Below are positions 1-11,900 of a stretch of DNA of 64,000 nucleotides, piece after piece. Source of the stretch: Pyxicephalus adspersus (Eukaryota > Chordata > Amphibia > Anura > Pyxicephalidae); the NCBI RefSeq assembly GCF_032062135.1, contig NC_092862.1, positions 63,643,693 to 63,707,692 of the forward strand. The letters run 5' to 3'. A program made the position numbers and the translations under genes. A model generated the notes under the pieces. It searched no databases, was not told the origin of the DNA, and was given only the letters and a program-made list of their open reading frames with translations. Every line of letters begins with the position of its first letter. Position 1 is the first letter of the stretch.

Positions 1-164
1 GGACCACTGGTCTAAAGATGCGAGTGATGCGGGGAATTGTAGTAGCGGTGCTATTTCAATGCAGCGGCAGCCCGCTGCTATTCATGTTTAAAATTTCCTT
101 TGGGGGACAAAAAATTCCTTTGTGGGGCCAAATTTTGCCCTTGGGCCAGAGTTTGACACCCCTG
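1..164 (-). mobile_element. hAT-like non-autonomous transposon, cut by the window edge
   Basis: Read on the minus strand, the sequence starts at 164 with CAGGGGTGTCAAACTCTGG, the kind of terminal repeat found on many hAT-superfamily non-autonomous elements of vertebrates. It runs through T-rich and GC-rich stretches to the window edge. The other terminus and a target-site duplication are not visible, so length and family are uncertain. There is no transposase reading frame. Confidence 0.55.
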
Positions 165-1452
165 ATCTACAGCATCCTCCACAGACCTTCAAATCCAAGA
201 ATATTAAAGCCCCCATCAGAACAGCTTACAGCCCTAGGTGCTGCTAATCACAGTTACTTGATCATCAACAAGTGTGACCACCTTCTATAAAAACAGATGT
301 TTTGCCAGTTTGCTGGTCTGGAGCATTCAGGTGCCAAAGAGGAAAGACATCAGCAATGATCTTGGAGAAGCAATTGTTGCTTTCCCCTCAATCTGGGAAA
401 GGCTATAAGGATGTTTATTCACAAGTTGGGAAACGTTCAAAACTGTAACCAGTCTTCCCGGGAGTAGACATCCCAGCAAATTCACCCCAAGGTCAGACTG
501 AAAGACTAAATAAGTCTTACATTTAAATGGTCTCCACAGTCACCAGACACCAATCCAATTACTTCAAGATAAGTTGGTTTTACAAGCTAATGAATCATAG
601 GTAGTACTTAGTTATTTACACATGGCTTCTCCATTATGGCTTAATTTTTGTTAAGTAAATTATGGCAGAGAAATTTGGTATGTTTTTTTAAACCCAACTT
701 TAGAACCTGCCAAGGGTCAGTATATATCAGTGAACAACTGTTCTGTGAAAAATGCCTTGATAGCAGAGAATGGCCAGACTGGTCTGAGCTGATAGGAGGA
801 CAACAGTAACCCAAATGCCCACTCATTAAACCAAGGTATGCAGAAGAGCATCTCTGAATGTACAACATAATGAACCTTCAGGCAGATAGGATACAGTACA
901 TTGACAGCCCCCCTGACATGGGAGAACTTTTCATATAAGGCCATCCAAAGCGAAGACAACTGCACAGCACAATTACTAGACTGTACAACGGGTCATGTGC
1001 TTGGTATAGTTTCCTTTCTTTCTATCCTCCAGAGCAATTTTTATATTGCACTATAAAGGCCTTCACACTACATATACAGAATATCGCCTATTTTGCTGCT
1101 CTAAAACCAAATCTGTCTTGAATCTAATTGGTGAGCAACCACCAAGTTTTGAATAGTAGCAGAGCTTGAGTTGGTTATTATTGTGGTTATATATTATATA
1201 AAAAGAGTCCCTTCACTTTATGTGTAGCGACAGGGAAACTAGGTGAGTCCACATACCTCTGCCTACCCCTTTGTCAACTGTCTCCACACAGCACTGGTCT
1301 TTTCTGCACCCTCCTCTTCCTCCTGGATACACTTTCTTGTGTTGTGTTTAACTGGTAGCAATCAATTGGGATGTTATTCTGAACTGATTGCACCACAACA
1401 CGCAAATGCATGCAAGGTGCAGAGTACGGTGTAATGCCACACACACACACTT

Positions 1453-1520
<68 letters not shown>

Positions 1521-1744
1521 AACACTTTTCCTAATATCTAAACTATATATATATGTATAAATATTATATTTATACACTAAACATATGCACTTTTCTGTAT
1601 ATTTAAACTAAATATTTAATGGTTTTTATACTTAATAAACTATATGTGGCTTCCTTTTCTGCAACAACTTTTTATATTATGCCTATACTACATGTGCACT
1701 GGGTGTGTAAATTAAAGCAAAACTTTGATTAAAAAAAAAATCAT
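165..1744. other. Flank downstream of RREB1, no gene seen
   Basis: AT-rich, non-coding in appearance. Short open frames here lack codon bias and recognisable domains. In mammals the downstream neighbour of RREB1 is SSR1 (from memory), but I see no SSR1 coding sequence. The stretch holds the TA/CA microsatellite at 1453-1520. On the plus strand an ATTAAA near 1712 is followed by an A-run near 1731, which could be a poly(A) site of a convergent transcript, but that is speculation. Confidence 0.4.
1453..1520. repeat. (TA)n followed by (CA)n microsatellite
   Basis: An almost uninterrupted TA run (one TG interruption near 1471) from 1453 passes into a CA run ending near 1520. A short CA run also precedes it from about 1438. 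It is a compound dinucleotide repeat just beyond the likely 3' end of RREB1. Confidence 0.95.
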
Positions 1745-1767
1745 TTTTTTCATTTTAAATATAACAT

Positions 1768-1773
1768 TTTATT
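1768..1773 (-). promoter_or_regulatory. Candidate distal poly(A) signal AATAAA
   Basis: AATAAA in the minus sense, with a second AATAAA 34 bases upstream (1802-1807). The sequence after it is T-rich in the sense strand. Other candidates are 2123-2128 and 3946-3951. Which one is used cannot be decided from sequence. Confidence 0.4.
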
Positions 1774-3691
1774 GCTTAGATTGTTTGATACAGAACAGCT
1801 TTTTATTTTGATTTCAGAAGTACTGTACAGCTGAATAAAAAGAAGGAATACAAGTACCAAAACAAACATGATTCTCTGTTCATGTGGCATAGACCAATCT
1901 TGTATATAATGCATAGCAGCAGTTTAATTTCCCTTTAAAAAAACATGAATATCTACATTTTCATTGTAGTTTCTGGTAGCAATAATGGGTTTGTATTCGC
2001 CGACAGTAAGGTTGTTCGTCGTGACAAGGAAAGAAGAAAACAAAGAATCATTGTGAAGCTGGAATTACGACTGTTGTGTGGCTCAAGCTATATAAAATGA
2101 TAGCCATCTATGTGACCGAGCCTTTATTGCATTCACAGTCAAGTGCTTATTGTAGTGATTCCATTACCTAACTATTAAATATATTTATCATTTCAGTTTT
2201 AAACTCCGATACAACAAAATAAAAATAAAATAACAATAGAGAAAATTCAAATTGCAAAGCCCTGAGAAGAAGAATACAAGAAAAAGGGGAGAAAAGACAC
2301 AAAATAAGCTGAACATGCAAGCTAAATCTACATTTCACCCAGAGTTTAATCATGGTGTATAATTCACAGTTTATATACCAAAGTGACACAACGGTCTGGG
2401 AACAACTCAAAATACATAGAAGGATATTTGTGTGCTGTTAAAAGAAAGAAAAAAAAAATACAGACTTTATATATCAGGCTAGAAATAGATTTAAATAAAG
2501 CTTTTGATCCATTTTGATTATTGCTAACAAATGTCCCACTCCTCAGACAACATATTCAGAAGTTATACAACATAAAATAAAAAAGGACTAAAATTCAGGG
2601 GTGTGGGTCTACTGAATTCATTTTATAATGATTAAATTAAGCACATCTGGTTAAAAAAAATATTCTGTGAGCCATGGTTCAGATTTTCATGGGTCAAGTT
2701 CTACTAATTTGTGTGAACATTTATCATCTCATAATGAAATATATTAAATTTACATATAATTACATTTATGCCATAGCTGCTAATTGCTCTGTTCCACTGG
2801 TCATTCAGTTGATTGTCAGGCATTGCACAGATAACGGTGACAGTGTTCTACTGAATGATCCCTCTCAAGTTTGTTTAAATTTTAAATGAACTTTAGTGGT
2901 ATGGAAAAATAAAAATATGCTTCCCTCCAAATAAAAACTGCAAACCTATAATCATTTAAGAAGCTGGTTTTGAAATCTCTTCTCTTGCCCATGTATACTT
3001 GCAATAATGTCCATCTCAGGAGGCATTAAAGCTGAAATGTGTAGGATGCTGGGTACATATACATTGCATTTTTCCATGCAGTTACTGTTACAATGCAGCA
3101 CACTTGTTTACACTGCCTCCTACTGATGGTTTTGCAAACTGCAGCTTGTTAGACATAATTGGGGACTGTGAACTGCAAAATTTCTGATGTTAATTACAGT
3201 TCACAAAGCACATTGTTATTTTATAGTCAGCAAAAAAAGTGGAACAGTAGGTGCACAGAAAAATGTGTATCCTAACCCAAGTTGAAATATGAATGGTTTG
3301 CTTTCTAAAGGTAATAGCAGCCTTTTTTGCTTTGAGGGGCTATATAGGACCCTTTTTATATATTTATTTGTCCTTATGGTCCAATCACAGCCTGGGAAGA
3401 TGTTGAATAAAAGAAAAGAAAAAATACTAACTGCTATAGAATCCTAGCAGATTTATAGGAAAGAATAAGGGGTTGATGTGATAGTAATGATTTAACATGT
3501 TCAACATTCTGGAGATTGCAACAAACTGCAGAGGGCAAATTGCACAATTACAGTAGAGTACTTTATTTATATATAACAACCCATACACATTTGTATCTGT
3601 GTGTAGACATATATTCAAAATATACATATACACACACCCACATTCATACATAACCAACTTACACACAGTTTATATCTATTTACACACACAC

Positions 3692-3715
3692 TTTTTTTTT
3701 TTTTTTTTTTTTTTT
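3692..3715. repeat. T24 homopolymer (A24 in the RREB1 sense strand)
   Basis: Twenty-four consecutive T on the plus strand, preceded by short TACACA repeats (about 3619-3690). It lies within the predicted 3' UTR and could cause internal oligo-dT priming in cDNA data. Confidence 0.95.
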
Positions 3716-4868
3716 AATATCAGGGCTCATCTTCAACACCATGACACAAACTGTGAAGTAGCTTCTCCTTTTCACCAGTAGTATATTCCTGCCCAAGTAA
3801 CACGATGGTCATGACATGATGGTTAAGGCATCCGATGCTGGAAGACAGAACTCTTTGCTTGTGTTCACAGTCCATATCTGCCCTCCTTCACCTCCAAGAC
3901 CGGACACATCAAAGTCTGCAAATATTCTAATGCACACTGCCTCTTTTTATTGAGAACAGGGTTGGAATGGTGCACTGCAAGAGAACTGCCAAAGGCGCAC
4001 ATTTGAAGAACAAAAAGAGAAAAAACCCTCAAAGAATTTTCTATTTATACATATTTTAATATTACCAGGATTCAAATCTACCCGGTAAAATTGTGAAAGG
4101 CAAATATTGCCCAAACGGTTCTGCAAAATGCAGAGACTAGTAAGCTGTTGTATTCAAGCAAACAGAATCAAGACATAGGCAGGGGTGGACAGTTCCATGG
4201 ATGGTAAGGTTTCCACTGAATCCTCTGTGTTTATCCGAGGTAGAACTACTAAATAGTAACACCATTCAGACACGTTGTATGTAGATCAAGTTGTACAGTT
4301 CAAAGAAACATTTAGTTTTCCTGGTTGTAGCAATTACCATATATTTTATATATATTCTCTTCCAGAAAATCTCTGATCAATGTCATTCCACTACTGTCCA
4401 CTTAGCAAAAACCAAAAAGTGGGTTAAAGAATAAAAAAGAGGTTTTCTCTCCATTTGTTTCGTTTTGTTTTCTTCCAGTTATTGGCTTTAGTACTGAATG
4501 GCTTTCTCCATGACTTTAAATGTCCACCTCTGGAAGGACAGTGATTGGTGTACTGGAGCAAGCGTTCAAAGTGTAAAAGAAAAAAAAAAACGATAATGCT
4601 TTACTGGAAAAAGGTCCTCTTTTGAATACATGTTTAAATTTCTCTCATATATAAAACTGTATATTGAAAAAGTGTGGTAGCAAAATATAATAAAGTAGTA
4701 AGGCACTCAAAATCCATGTAAAGTTTGCATTTTACTTCAAGGTTATGGCACATTTTATGGCCTGCCATAATCCCCTATAGCTGTCAAAAACTCTGTAAAG
4801 TGGATCAAGTGTAAGTATGATTCTATAATAGCAATTCAGGAGGGTATGGGGCCCTTCATGTTTCTGAA

Positions 4869-5335
4869 TTATTTCATCCCTGCAACAGGCAAGGACTCCT
4901 CTGATGCTGGATTTGTTTTATTTGCAGGCTTTTCAGACTCCTTGCTGGAGCTTTGTACAGTTTTACGTTCTGAGCTTCTTCGGCTGTCTGTGTCTTTAAC
5001 ATCTACCCCTAAAGCTTGCTTTGGGCTGTTTGGTCCAGAAGCAGCTTCAGTTTTTTGAGATGATTCCTCGGCAGCATTTTTTTTGCTTCTGGTTACAGCT
5101 TGGCTGGTAAGACTTGATGGTGTGTCACATTCGTTTTCAGATACATGATGTGTGCTGCTCTGCAGGGACTCGGCATCACTTTCCTCCTCACCCCTAAGCT
5201 GTTTCTCCTCTCTATCGGTGTCCTTGCATTGGCTCTTCATATCTTTTACTTTCTGATGGATCCGCTGGTGGCGTACCAGACTGTGCTTCAGTGTGAAAGT
5301 GCGTTCACACGTCTGACATTTGTAAGGCCGCTCAC
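4869..5335 (-). CDS. RREB1: RREB1 last coding exon (finger 16 and C-terminal tail)
   Basis: Acceptor TTGTCTTCTAG|G at 5336. The first base of the exon pattern completes Gly1510 of the finger linker GERPYKC. The finger has C1516, C1519, H1532 and H1536. The tail to residue 1664 is acidic and Ser-rich, includes an AVTRSKK-like segment seen in mammalian RREB1, and ends in VAGMK before TAA at 4871-4869. Human RREB1 ends in a similar VGME (from memory), so the true C terminus is present. Confidence 0.95.
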
Positions 5336-5864
5336 CTAGAAGACAACAAGATACATTTGAAACAATGTTAAAATGTGTTCATATTGTATAAATCAATTAA
5401 AACATATAAAGCATAGAAATTTATAAGTGAAAGTAAAAGCAAAGTTTCAAAAAGAGTTCAGAGGGTTTAGGATTTGTCAAGATTTTATTATTGACTATTG
5501 CCATCTTTGCCATCATTGGAGCGATTCAAACCCTCTGTTATGCTGAACACTGTCTCCTGTACAAAAGAGTGATAAGTTTTGGTTTTACAGAAAAAGAATT
5601 GAAGGGGAATCTCCCCAGAAGGGATATGCATAGTAAACCAATATTCGCACAAGGATTATATTTATTCCTTACTGTATCAAACATTTCAAACAGAAAATTG
5701 GGGTAGTCCTATAATGTGGTATTTGTGTCAGCGTACCATATTAACAGCCCTGGCATTCCAATTCTGTCAGTATTTTCATGCAAAAAGCGATACATTGTTT
5801 TGCATGGAAAATTATTTTACATTGAAGGCTTTTAATTCTTAGGCATATCTCACCATATTATGTG

Positions 5865-5926
<62 letters not shown>

Positions 5927-8900
5927 TATATATATTAAATATTTCCTTGTATTGGACTCAATACAGCTATTTTGTATTTAATCCAATACAAAATTATTTG
6001 AATTTCCCGCTGTGCCTCCCCCACAAACTGACACATGCACCGACGTCACCAGGAAACCCCGGAGAATGTCTCTGCAGTTACTAGGAGAAGAACGAAGAAA
6101 GACCTGGATGGACAAGCAGGACACCAAAGGAACAAGGTAAGTAGGGTTTTTTATTGTTTTTTTAACAACCCCCGATTGTGACTCGGGATTACCGTGGTAA
6201 AAATCCACCCTCAGGAATACTGCTAGGGGGGTTAACCTGATAACCTGTTCACTGGCAGAACAAAAAAAAAAATGCAAGAAACAACTAATATAATATGCCC
6301 ATTCATTTAAACATATGGAAATCGCTCACCTGTGTGTGATCTCATGTGCCTTGTGAGATCCTGGAGGGACCAGAAACGCTTGCTACACACAGTACAGATC
6401 TTCTTTCTTTTGTCTGCTTTTGTCCCTTTGGTCTCAGTTTTGGAATCTTTATCATCATCACTTTTGTCCAATGACTTTTCTGCTTTCTCTTCTGAGACAC
6501 CTTTGCCATCTTCTTTCTTCTGTTCAGCTTGCTCACTCTCTGGAGATTTGGACACCTTTAGGTCAACTGGGAGCTCCTCTTCCTGGTCTCCAGTGTCCTG
6601 TGAGGGATCCTGATTATCTGAGTTACAAGTGTTAGTTGACAAATTGTTCAGTTCACTGCTTTGCTCTTGATCATTGTTTTCACACGAATGTGCCTTTTTG
6701 TGTCTGTCTAAGGTAGCAGGAAACTTGAAACTCTTTCCACAAACATCACAACAGTTGCTGGTAGACTGCTCATTGGGTGACAGTTTAAAGTCCATTAACT
6801 TGCTTGCAAAATTGAGATCTAGGCTTTTATTGCTCAAAGAGTCGTCATCTTCAATCTGTTCACCTTCATCCAGGTAGGCATCCTCCTCATCTAGTGTTAG
6901 TTTTTCAGTCTCCTTGTTCGTGGTCACCTGCTCGCTTTCTGTAACTTCATTTTGCTCTTCTTTTTCCCTGTCCCCAGATGTCAGATCTAGTGCATCACCT
7001 TCTACAGCTGATAGATCTGCATCAGATTGACTATCTGTAAAGAAAAACACAGGCCAAAATTTAACAAACTTGCTTTAAAGCTAAAAAACAGTGCAGTTAC
7101 TAAGTTGTATTTAGACCATAAAACATTTTATATATCAAGGCTTTCTATAATGGCCAGTTTTCTTTTTTAAGGCTTTCTCTCCTAATGCAATTTTAGGGAA
7201 GCTATACACTTTATAGATATAATCCTTCAATCAACTGAATCATTCAATTAACCGACCCTCCATTTAATTGATTTAGTAAATATTTGAATGATTTCAGTGC
7301 TTGTATGTTTGATTAATCGCAGATATATCTGTATGTCAGACAGTTCGTAATACAGATTAATTAAACTACCATTTTTTAATCTATATTGCCCTATCAGCCA
7401 CATAGGGACAAAAATGTAATGACAGCTTTGTAAATTGATCATGGATACTGAAGTATTTTAAAGAATAAGACATAGGTGCAAGTTTTTTTACAAAATGACA
7501 TGTTTTCTTTTCTTGAATTAGCCTCCTCTTCCTTTCATGTATGAACTAAATATTAAAAGCACATACTGTAAACACACACATTACTGGGCAAGGGGACAAA
7601 TTAGAGACAACTGTGGTATAGTACAATATATGATGCTTACACTGTGAGCTGCGATTCCTATCCTTGCTATTCTTTTCAAATATAAAGCTTTTTTTCACAT
7701 TTTCTGGAAAAAGGTAAAAGCATGAACTAGTCGAAAACGCTACCTGTGCTATCATGAGATCCGGCATCACTTTCTTTAGACTGGGCCACAAGACCATTTC
7801 TTCTCAAGGAGAGGTTGGCAACTCCATGTTTGCGTAAGAGATGGCGCTCACAATTCGATTTGGTAGAAAAGAAGGCATCGCATTGTGCACAGGGATAGGG
7901 TTTCTGACCTGCATTAGGAAACAAAGTATTTAGTTAGGTGATCCAATGGTTTGATGTCAAAAATTCAAGACAAAGAGAAACAGATCCCCTGACAGGAGGT
8001 ACCCAATGTTATGGTGTTCCATAAACACAATAGTAGTTTCATAGAACAAACTTGACAAAAGAGTCAAGATTTTTGTGGGTTGCAGCAAGAGACCCTTTAG
8101 AACAAGGGAGCCTCTTTAGCCAGGACACAAAAGCAGCATTATGAAAGCCCACTCTGCTTTAATCTTTTTCAAGTTGTTCATTTTGCTGCTAATTAACAGC
8201 TAAATCTTCATTAGGCGATCACATAGACCAGTCCTTACTTCCAAGCGGTCATGTGACCACACTTTGCCTAATTACATGGATAGCCATGTCTCCCCTTGTA
8301 CTGCAAGAACGAGACAAAGCTCCTTTCTGTCATATCACAATATTAGGGGATGTAAAAGGTCCAATCACACAAAGACTCAAGACTGACCTATGCCTTTTGT
8401 TAAGCATAGTTATCCAGTATTTCTACATTCTTTTGTAATGGGTAATTTGGGATATTTCATAATGAAGAAATTCTATCTTGAAGACACCATGAACTTATTC
8501 AAAGTAATCGTTATGATGGAGGGGAATAATCAAGATCATTTTTATTATAACAGAGGACAATTTCTGGGGGTGTTGTTGGCAACTATAAATATCCAATATG
8601 AATCATAATCCTGCAATCACTTGTAAAGGACCCATTCAGGCTTTTCTGTATGCACATGTGCTGTCAGGGTACATGCTGGAAGGCATTGGGAGAAGGATGG
8701 CCATTATGACCATGCATGCTCCAGGCCAGCCAAGTGGAAACTAGTAAAGTTCCTAGACCAGTGTGACAGCCTGGCAGCAGGATTTTCAAAAAGAAAGTTT
8801 TGCAATAGTGCACTACAAATTATTACTCGGTACAAGTTAACATATATAATTGCCAAAGTAAAACAGTGTACATGCTTAAGTAACAATGAATCCTATATTT

Positions 8901-11900
8901 CTTACCAGTGTGAGTGAGCATATGTCTCTGTAGGGAGCTGGCCCAGGGGAAAACCCGGGGGCAGTAAGGGCAAGTTATTTTTTGTAATGAGTTTGAGTAA
9001 GAGTTTCTTTTTCCCCTTTTTTCTTCACCACTATCTCTCTCATCCTCACTGGTGCCATTTTTGTCCATAGCATCTCTAATGTGTTCAGGGGATTGCAGAT
9101 AAGGACTGAATTTGTTAGTATCAGTTGTGGCCAACATTTTCTCCACACTTGCAAATTCACCACTTGATTCCAGGTCCACTCCAGCAGCCATTTTAGGTTT
9201 ATTTTTTGTTCCTTTCTTTCTGCCTCTTTTCTTTGCTCCTATGACTAAAGCAGCAGCTGTACCAACATCAGCAGGGCTTGCAGAGTTTCCACTAATCTGA
9301 GAGGCATCATTGGAAACTGGGGGTTCTTTCTGATGGATTGTCACCTTGGATGCCCCAGATTTGTCAGTGGCTGGTGAGTTGTTGGCAGCAACCTGAGACG
9401 TTGGTGTTGCATCTGTTTTCAGTAACGTAGGAGCAGATGATACAGAAGAAATTATCTGTGCAATGGAAGCCAGGGGTGGCAGTTCTTTAGAAGCTGGAGG
9501 CTTTGGCAAGAGAGGAGGTGGTTTAGGCCTCAACGGGCGAAGTATAGTTGCACTTCCAAGAACAGCAGGAGAAATTACTGGGACAGTCAAATGCACAGGG
9601 GTTTTCACTGGTTTGGAATGTGTAATAGCTGTAGCTTTCTCTAGGATTTCATTGGCACTTAAGGGAAAGGAGCATGGCTGGCAACTGTACAACTGACCAA
9701 CAGGGCCACTTATTTGCTCTTGCGTTTTTGCTTGCACTTGTGAGTTATCTTTGTCTGTTTTCATTGGTTTAGGCATAGAGAGGTCAATGGGTTCCATAGA
9801 GGAATCATAAGAAGCAGGAGATGAGCTGTGCTCCTCCTTCACTTGAAAACCTGTGAGAGTCTTGTTCTTTTGAGAAAAGTCCAAGGGCTCATCAAGTTCC
9901 AAAGAAAAACTGGCAGTAGGTTCAAGTTTAAAAGTAGATACCCCCCCATGAAGAAATCCATTTTGTGGTTCCACATAAGATGTGGTTGCTTTCCGGTCGA
10001 GGTAAGCATTATCCTCCAAAAGTGGAGTGTCTGATCTAGTTTGCTCTGGGCTAGAGGGCCCACAAAACACATGATTCTCTATTTCCTTCTCTTGTATATG
10101 CTGGTGCTGTTTAAGAATGTGGTGAATGCAGTTTCTTTTGGCAGAAAAGGCAGTGCCGCACTCTTTGCACTGAAACGGTTTCTTTTTGTGAAAGTTGGTG
10201 TGGCTCCTCATATGTATATGAAGGGCACGGAAGCTTTTCAAGTCCTCCCCACAGAATTTGCAAACAGTGTCGGGAGAGCAAAGGGCATCGAGGATTTCAG
10301 ATTCGTTTGTGGACACATACTCAATATTCTTTTCTATATCTTTTCTAGTAATTTTAAGGTGCTTCTTACGCAGGTGTCGCTCACAATTTGCTTTAACGGT
10401 GAAAGGGTACTGACAAATTTTACATATGTATGGCCTTTCACCACTGTGTGTTCGAACATGTCTTATAAGTGCTGCTTTATCAGCTGCTATATATTCACAT
10501 ACAGTACACTTATAAGGTGATATCCCCAGGTGAGTACGTATATGAGCTCTCAAAACACCAGAGAATGAGAATACCTGATTGCAGAAATTGCAAGGATGCT
10601 TAGCTTGGGTTGTTTTCTTGCCATTTGTTCCAGGAATAATGGATTTCAGATCTCCTTCAGCTCCTTCCTGTTTGATCTTGGCCTCCACATCTGAAGGCAA
10701 CAAGGCTTCTATAATACTGTCCTGTTCCAACGGAGTCTTCAGGTCTTGCTGACTTAAAGATTCAGATGTGTGTACTTGGGAATTCTGAGCAGAGGTCACT
10801 CCAGATCTGGATTGCAAATAAACTGCACTTGTGGAAGATTCTACTGTATTTTTTATTATTCTTAGGGATGGGGGAGGAAGGCTTGGGCTGATACAGCCTG
10901 GAGAAGCCTGCTGGTTTGTAAATACAGATGGCGGTGTTGAGGCAGCAACTACCGCATGAGGGGTCACTGGTGGCTTTGGCTTAAGAGGTGGCATATGTTT
11001 GAAAGCAGCAGGAGAAGTTTTAGACAAGGGTGGAAGACTAATCTGAGAAGGTGCAGAAGTTGCCATCTTCAATATTTGCTGAATATCAGCTAGTTCTCCA
11101 GAGAATGGTTTTACTACAATACTGTTATCAGGCTGTACAGTAAAGCCCTTTTGAAAAGGCTGCAGAGAAAGTAATTTTAGGTTCTCTTTTGTTGGTGGCA
11201 GAACTGCAAAAGGTCCACCCACAGAGGTTGTTTCTACGGGGGAAAACTTCTGCATGGCTGTGCTGCTACCAGGCTCACGAGGTAGGCTGCTCTTTATAGC
11301 TTCTATATGCGTGCCATGGGCACTTTCCAGTGAATTGTCCTCCTGACTGTCCGGCTTTATGTCTTTGGTGTGCTGCAGACCCAAGGCTGCCATAAAAGAT
11401 ATCTTGTCTTGACCATCCTCAGATGAGCTCTCAGTTTTCTGCTCATTAGCTACCTGATTTCCTTTGTGGGTTTCCATGTGCAGTTTAAGAGCAGATGGCA
11501 TTGGAAATGCCTTGTTACAGGTTTTACAGATGAAGCTGTGCAATTCACTGATGCATCTACGTAAGTTGGTTTCACACCAGACCTAAAAAACAGAGAGAGA
11601 GAGAGAGAGACAACTCAATATTGTGTTTAAAACAGTACATATAAAGTACATTCTATTGCACATACAGTAGGTGCGTACACGGAGTCAGATACATGTTATA
11701 TATTAACTTTAGTTTTCTTGTGATATGAACTTTTACAAGCATATTCACATCTACAGATATTCCTCCTTACTGGCTGTGGATGGGTTAATGCCTATCTGGG
11801 TCTAAGGGCGAACCAGTATTTTTTTTCTTTTTGTCCACAAGCCATCTAAAGCCTTGTGAACTGAGGATTAGGATGATAAGCCCTTTACTGCTATAGAAAC

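Larger units (their letters stand above)
1745..4868 (-). other. RREB1: Probable RREB1 3' untranslated region
   Basis: This stretch follows the stop codon at 4871-4869 on the minus strand without an obvious splice donor. It is AT-rich and contains several AATAAA signals in the minus sense (3946-3951, 2123-2128, 1802-1807, 1768-1773). The distal boundary is inferred from the last cluster of signals. A shorter message ending just beyond 3946 is equally possible. It includes an A24 tract in the sense strand (3692-3715). Confidence 0.5.

Noticed and set aside
1274..1525. 83-codon frame with repeated Tyr-Ile
   Set aside because: It is just the (TA)n/(CA)n microsatellite.
1..1744. 3' end of SSR1, the usual downstream neighbour of RREB1 in mammals
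   Set aside because: No coding exon or recognisable SSR1 segment is present; any untranslated end could not be identified by eye.
5860..6084. 74-codon frame with repeated Tyr-Ile
   Set aside because: It is the (AT)n microsatellite in an intron.
6307..6329. Reading frame ending RFPYV after finger 15
   Set aside because: Read-through of the donor; the spliced product continues GERPYKC in the last exon.
8823..8905. Reading frame continuing past finger 12 of the central exon ([10 protein letters not shown]...)
   Set aside because: This is intron read-through beyond the GTAAGA donor; the next exon continues with GQKPYPC as in the family.
10041..10520. 159-codon plus-strand open frame
   Set aside because: It is antisense to the finger 7-11 part of the central RREB1 exon; strong coding on the other strand explains the lack of stops.
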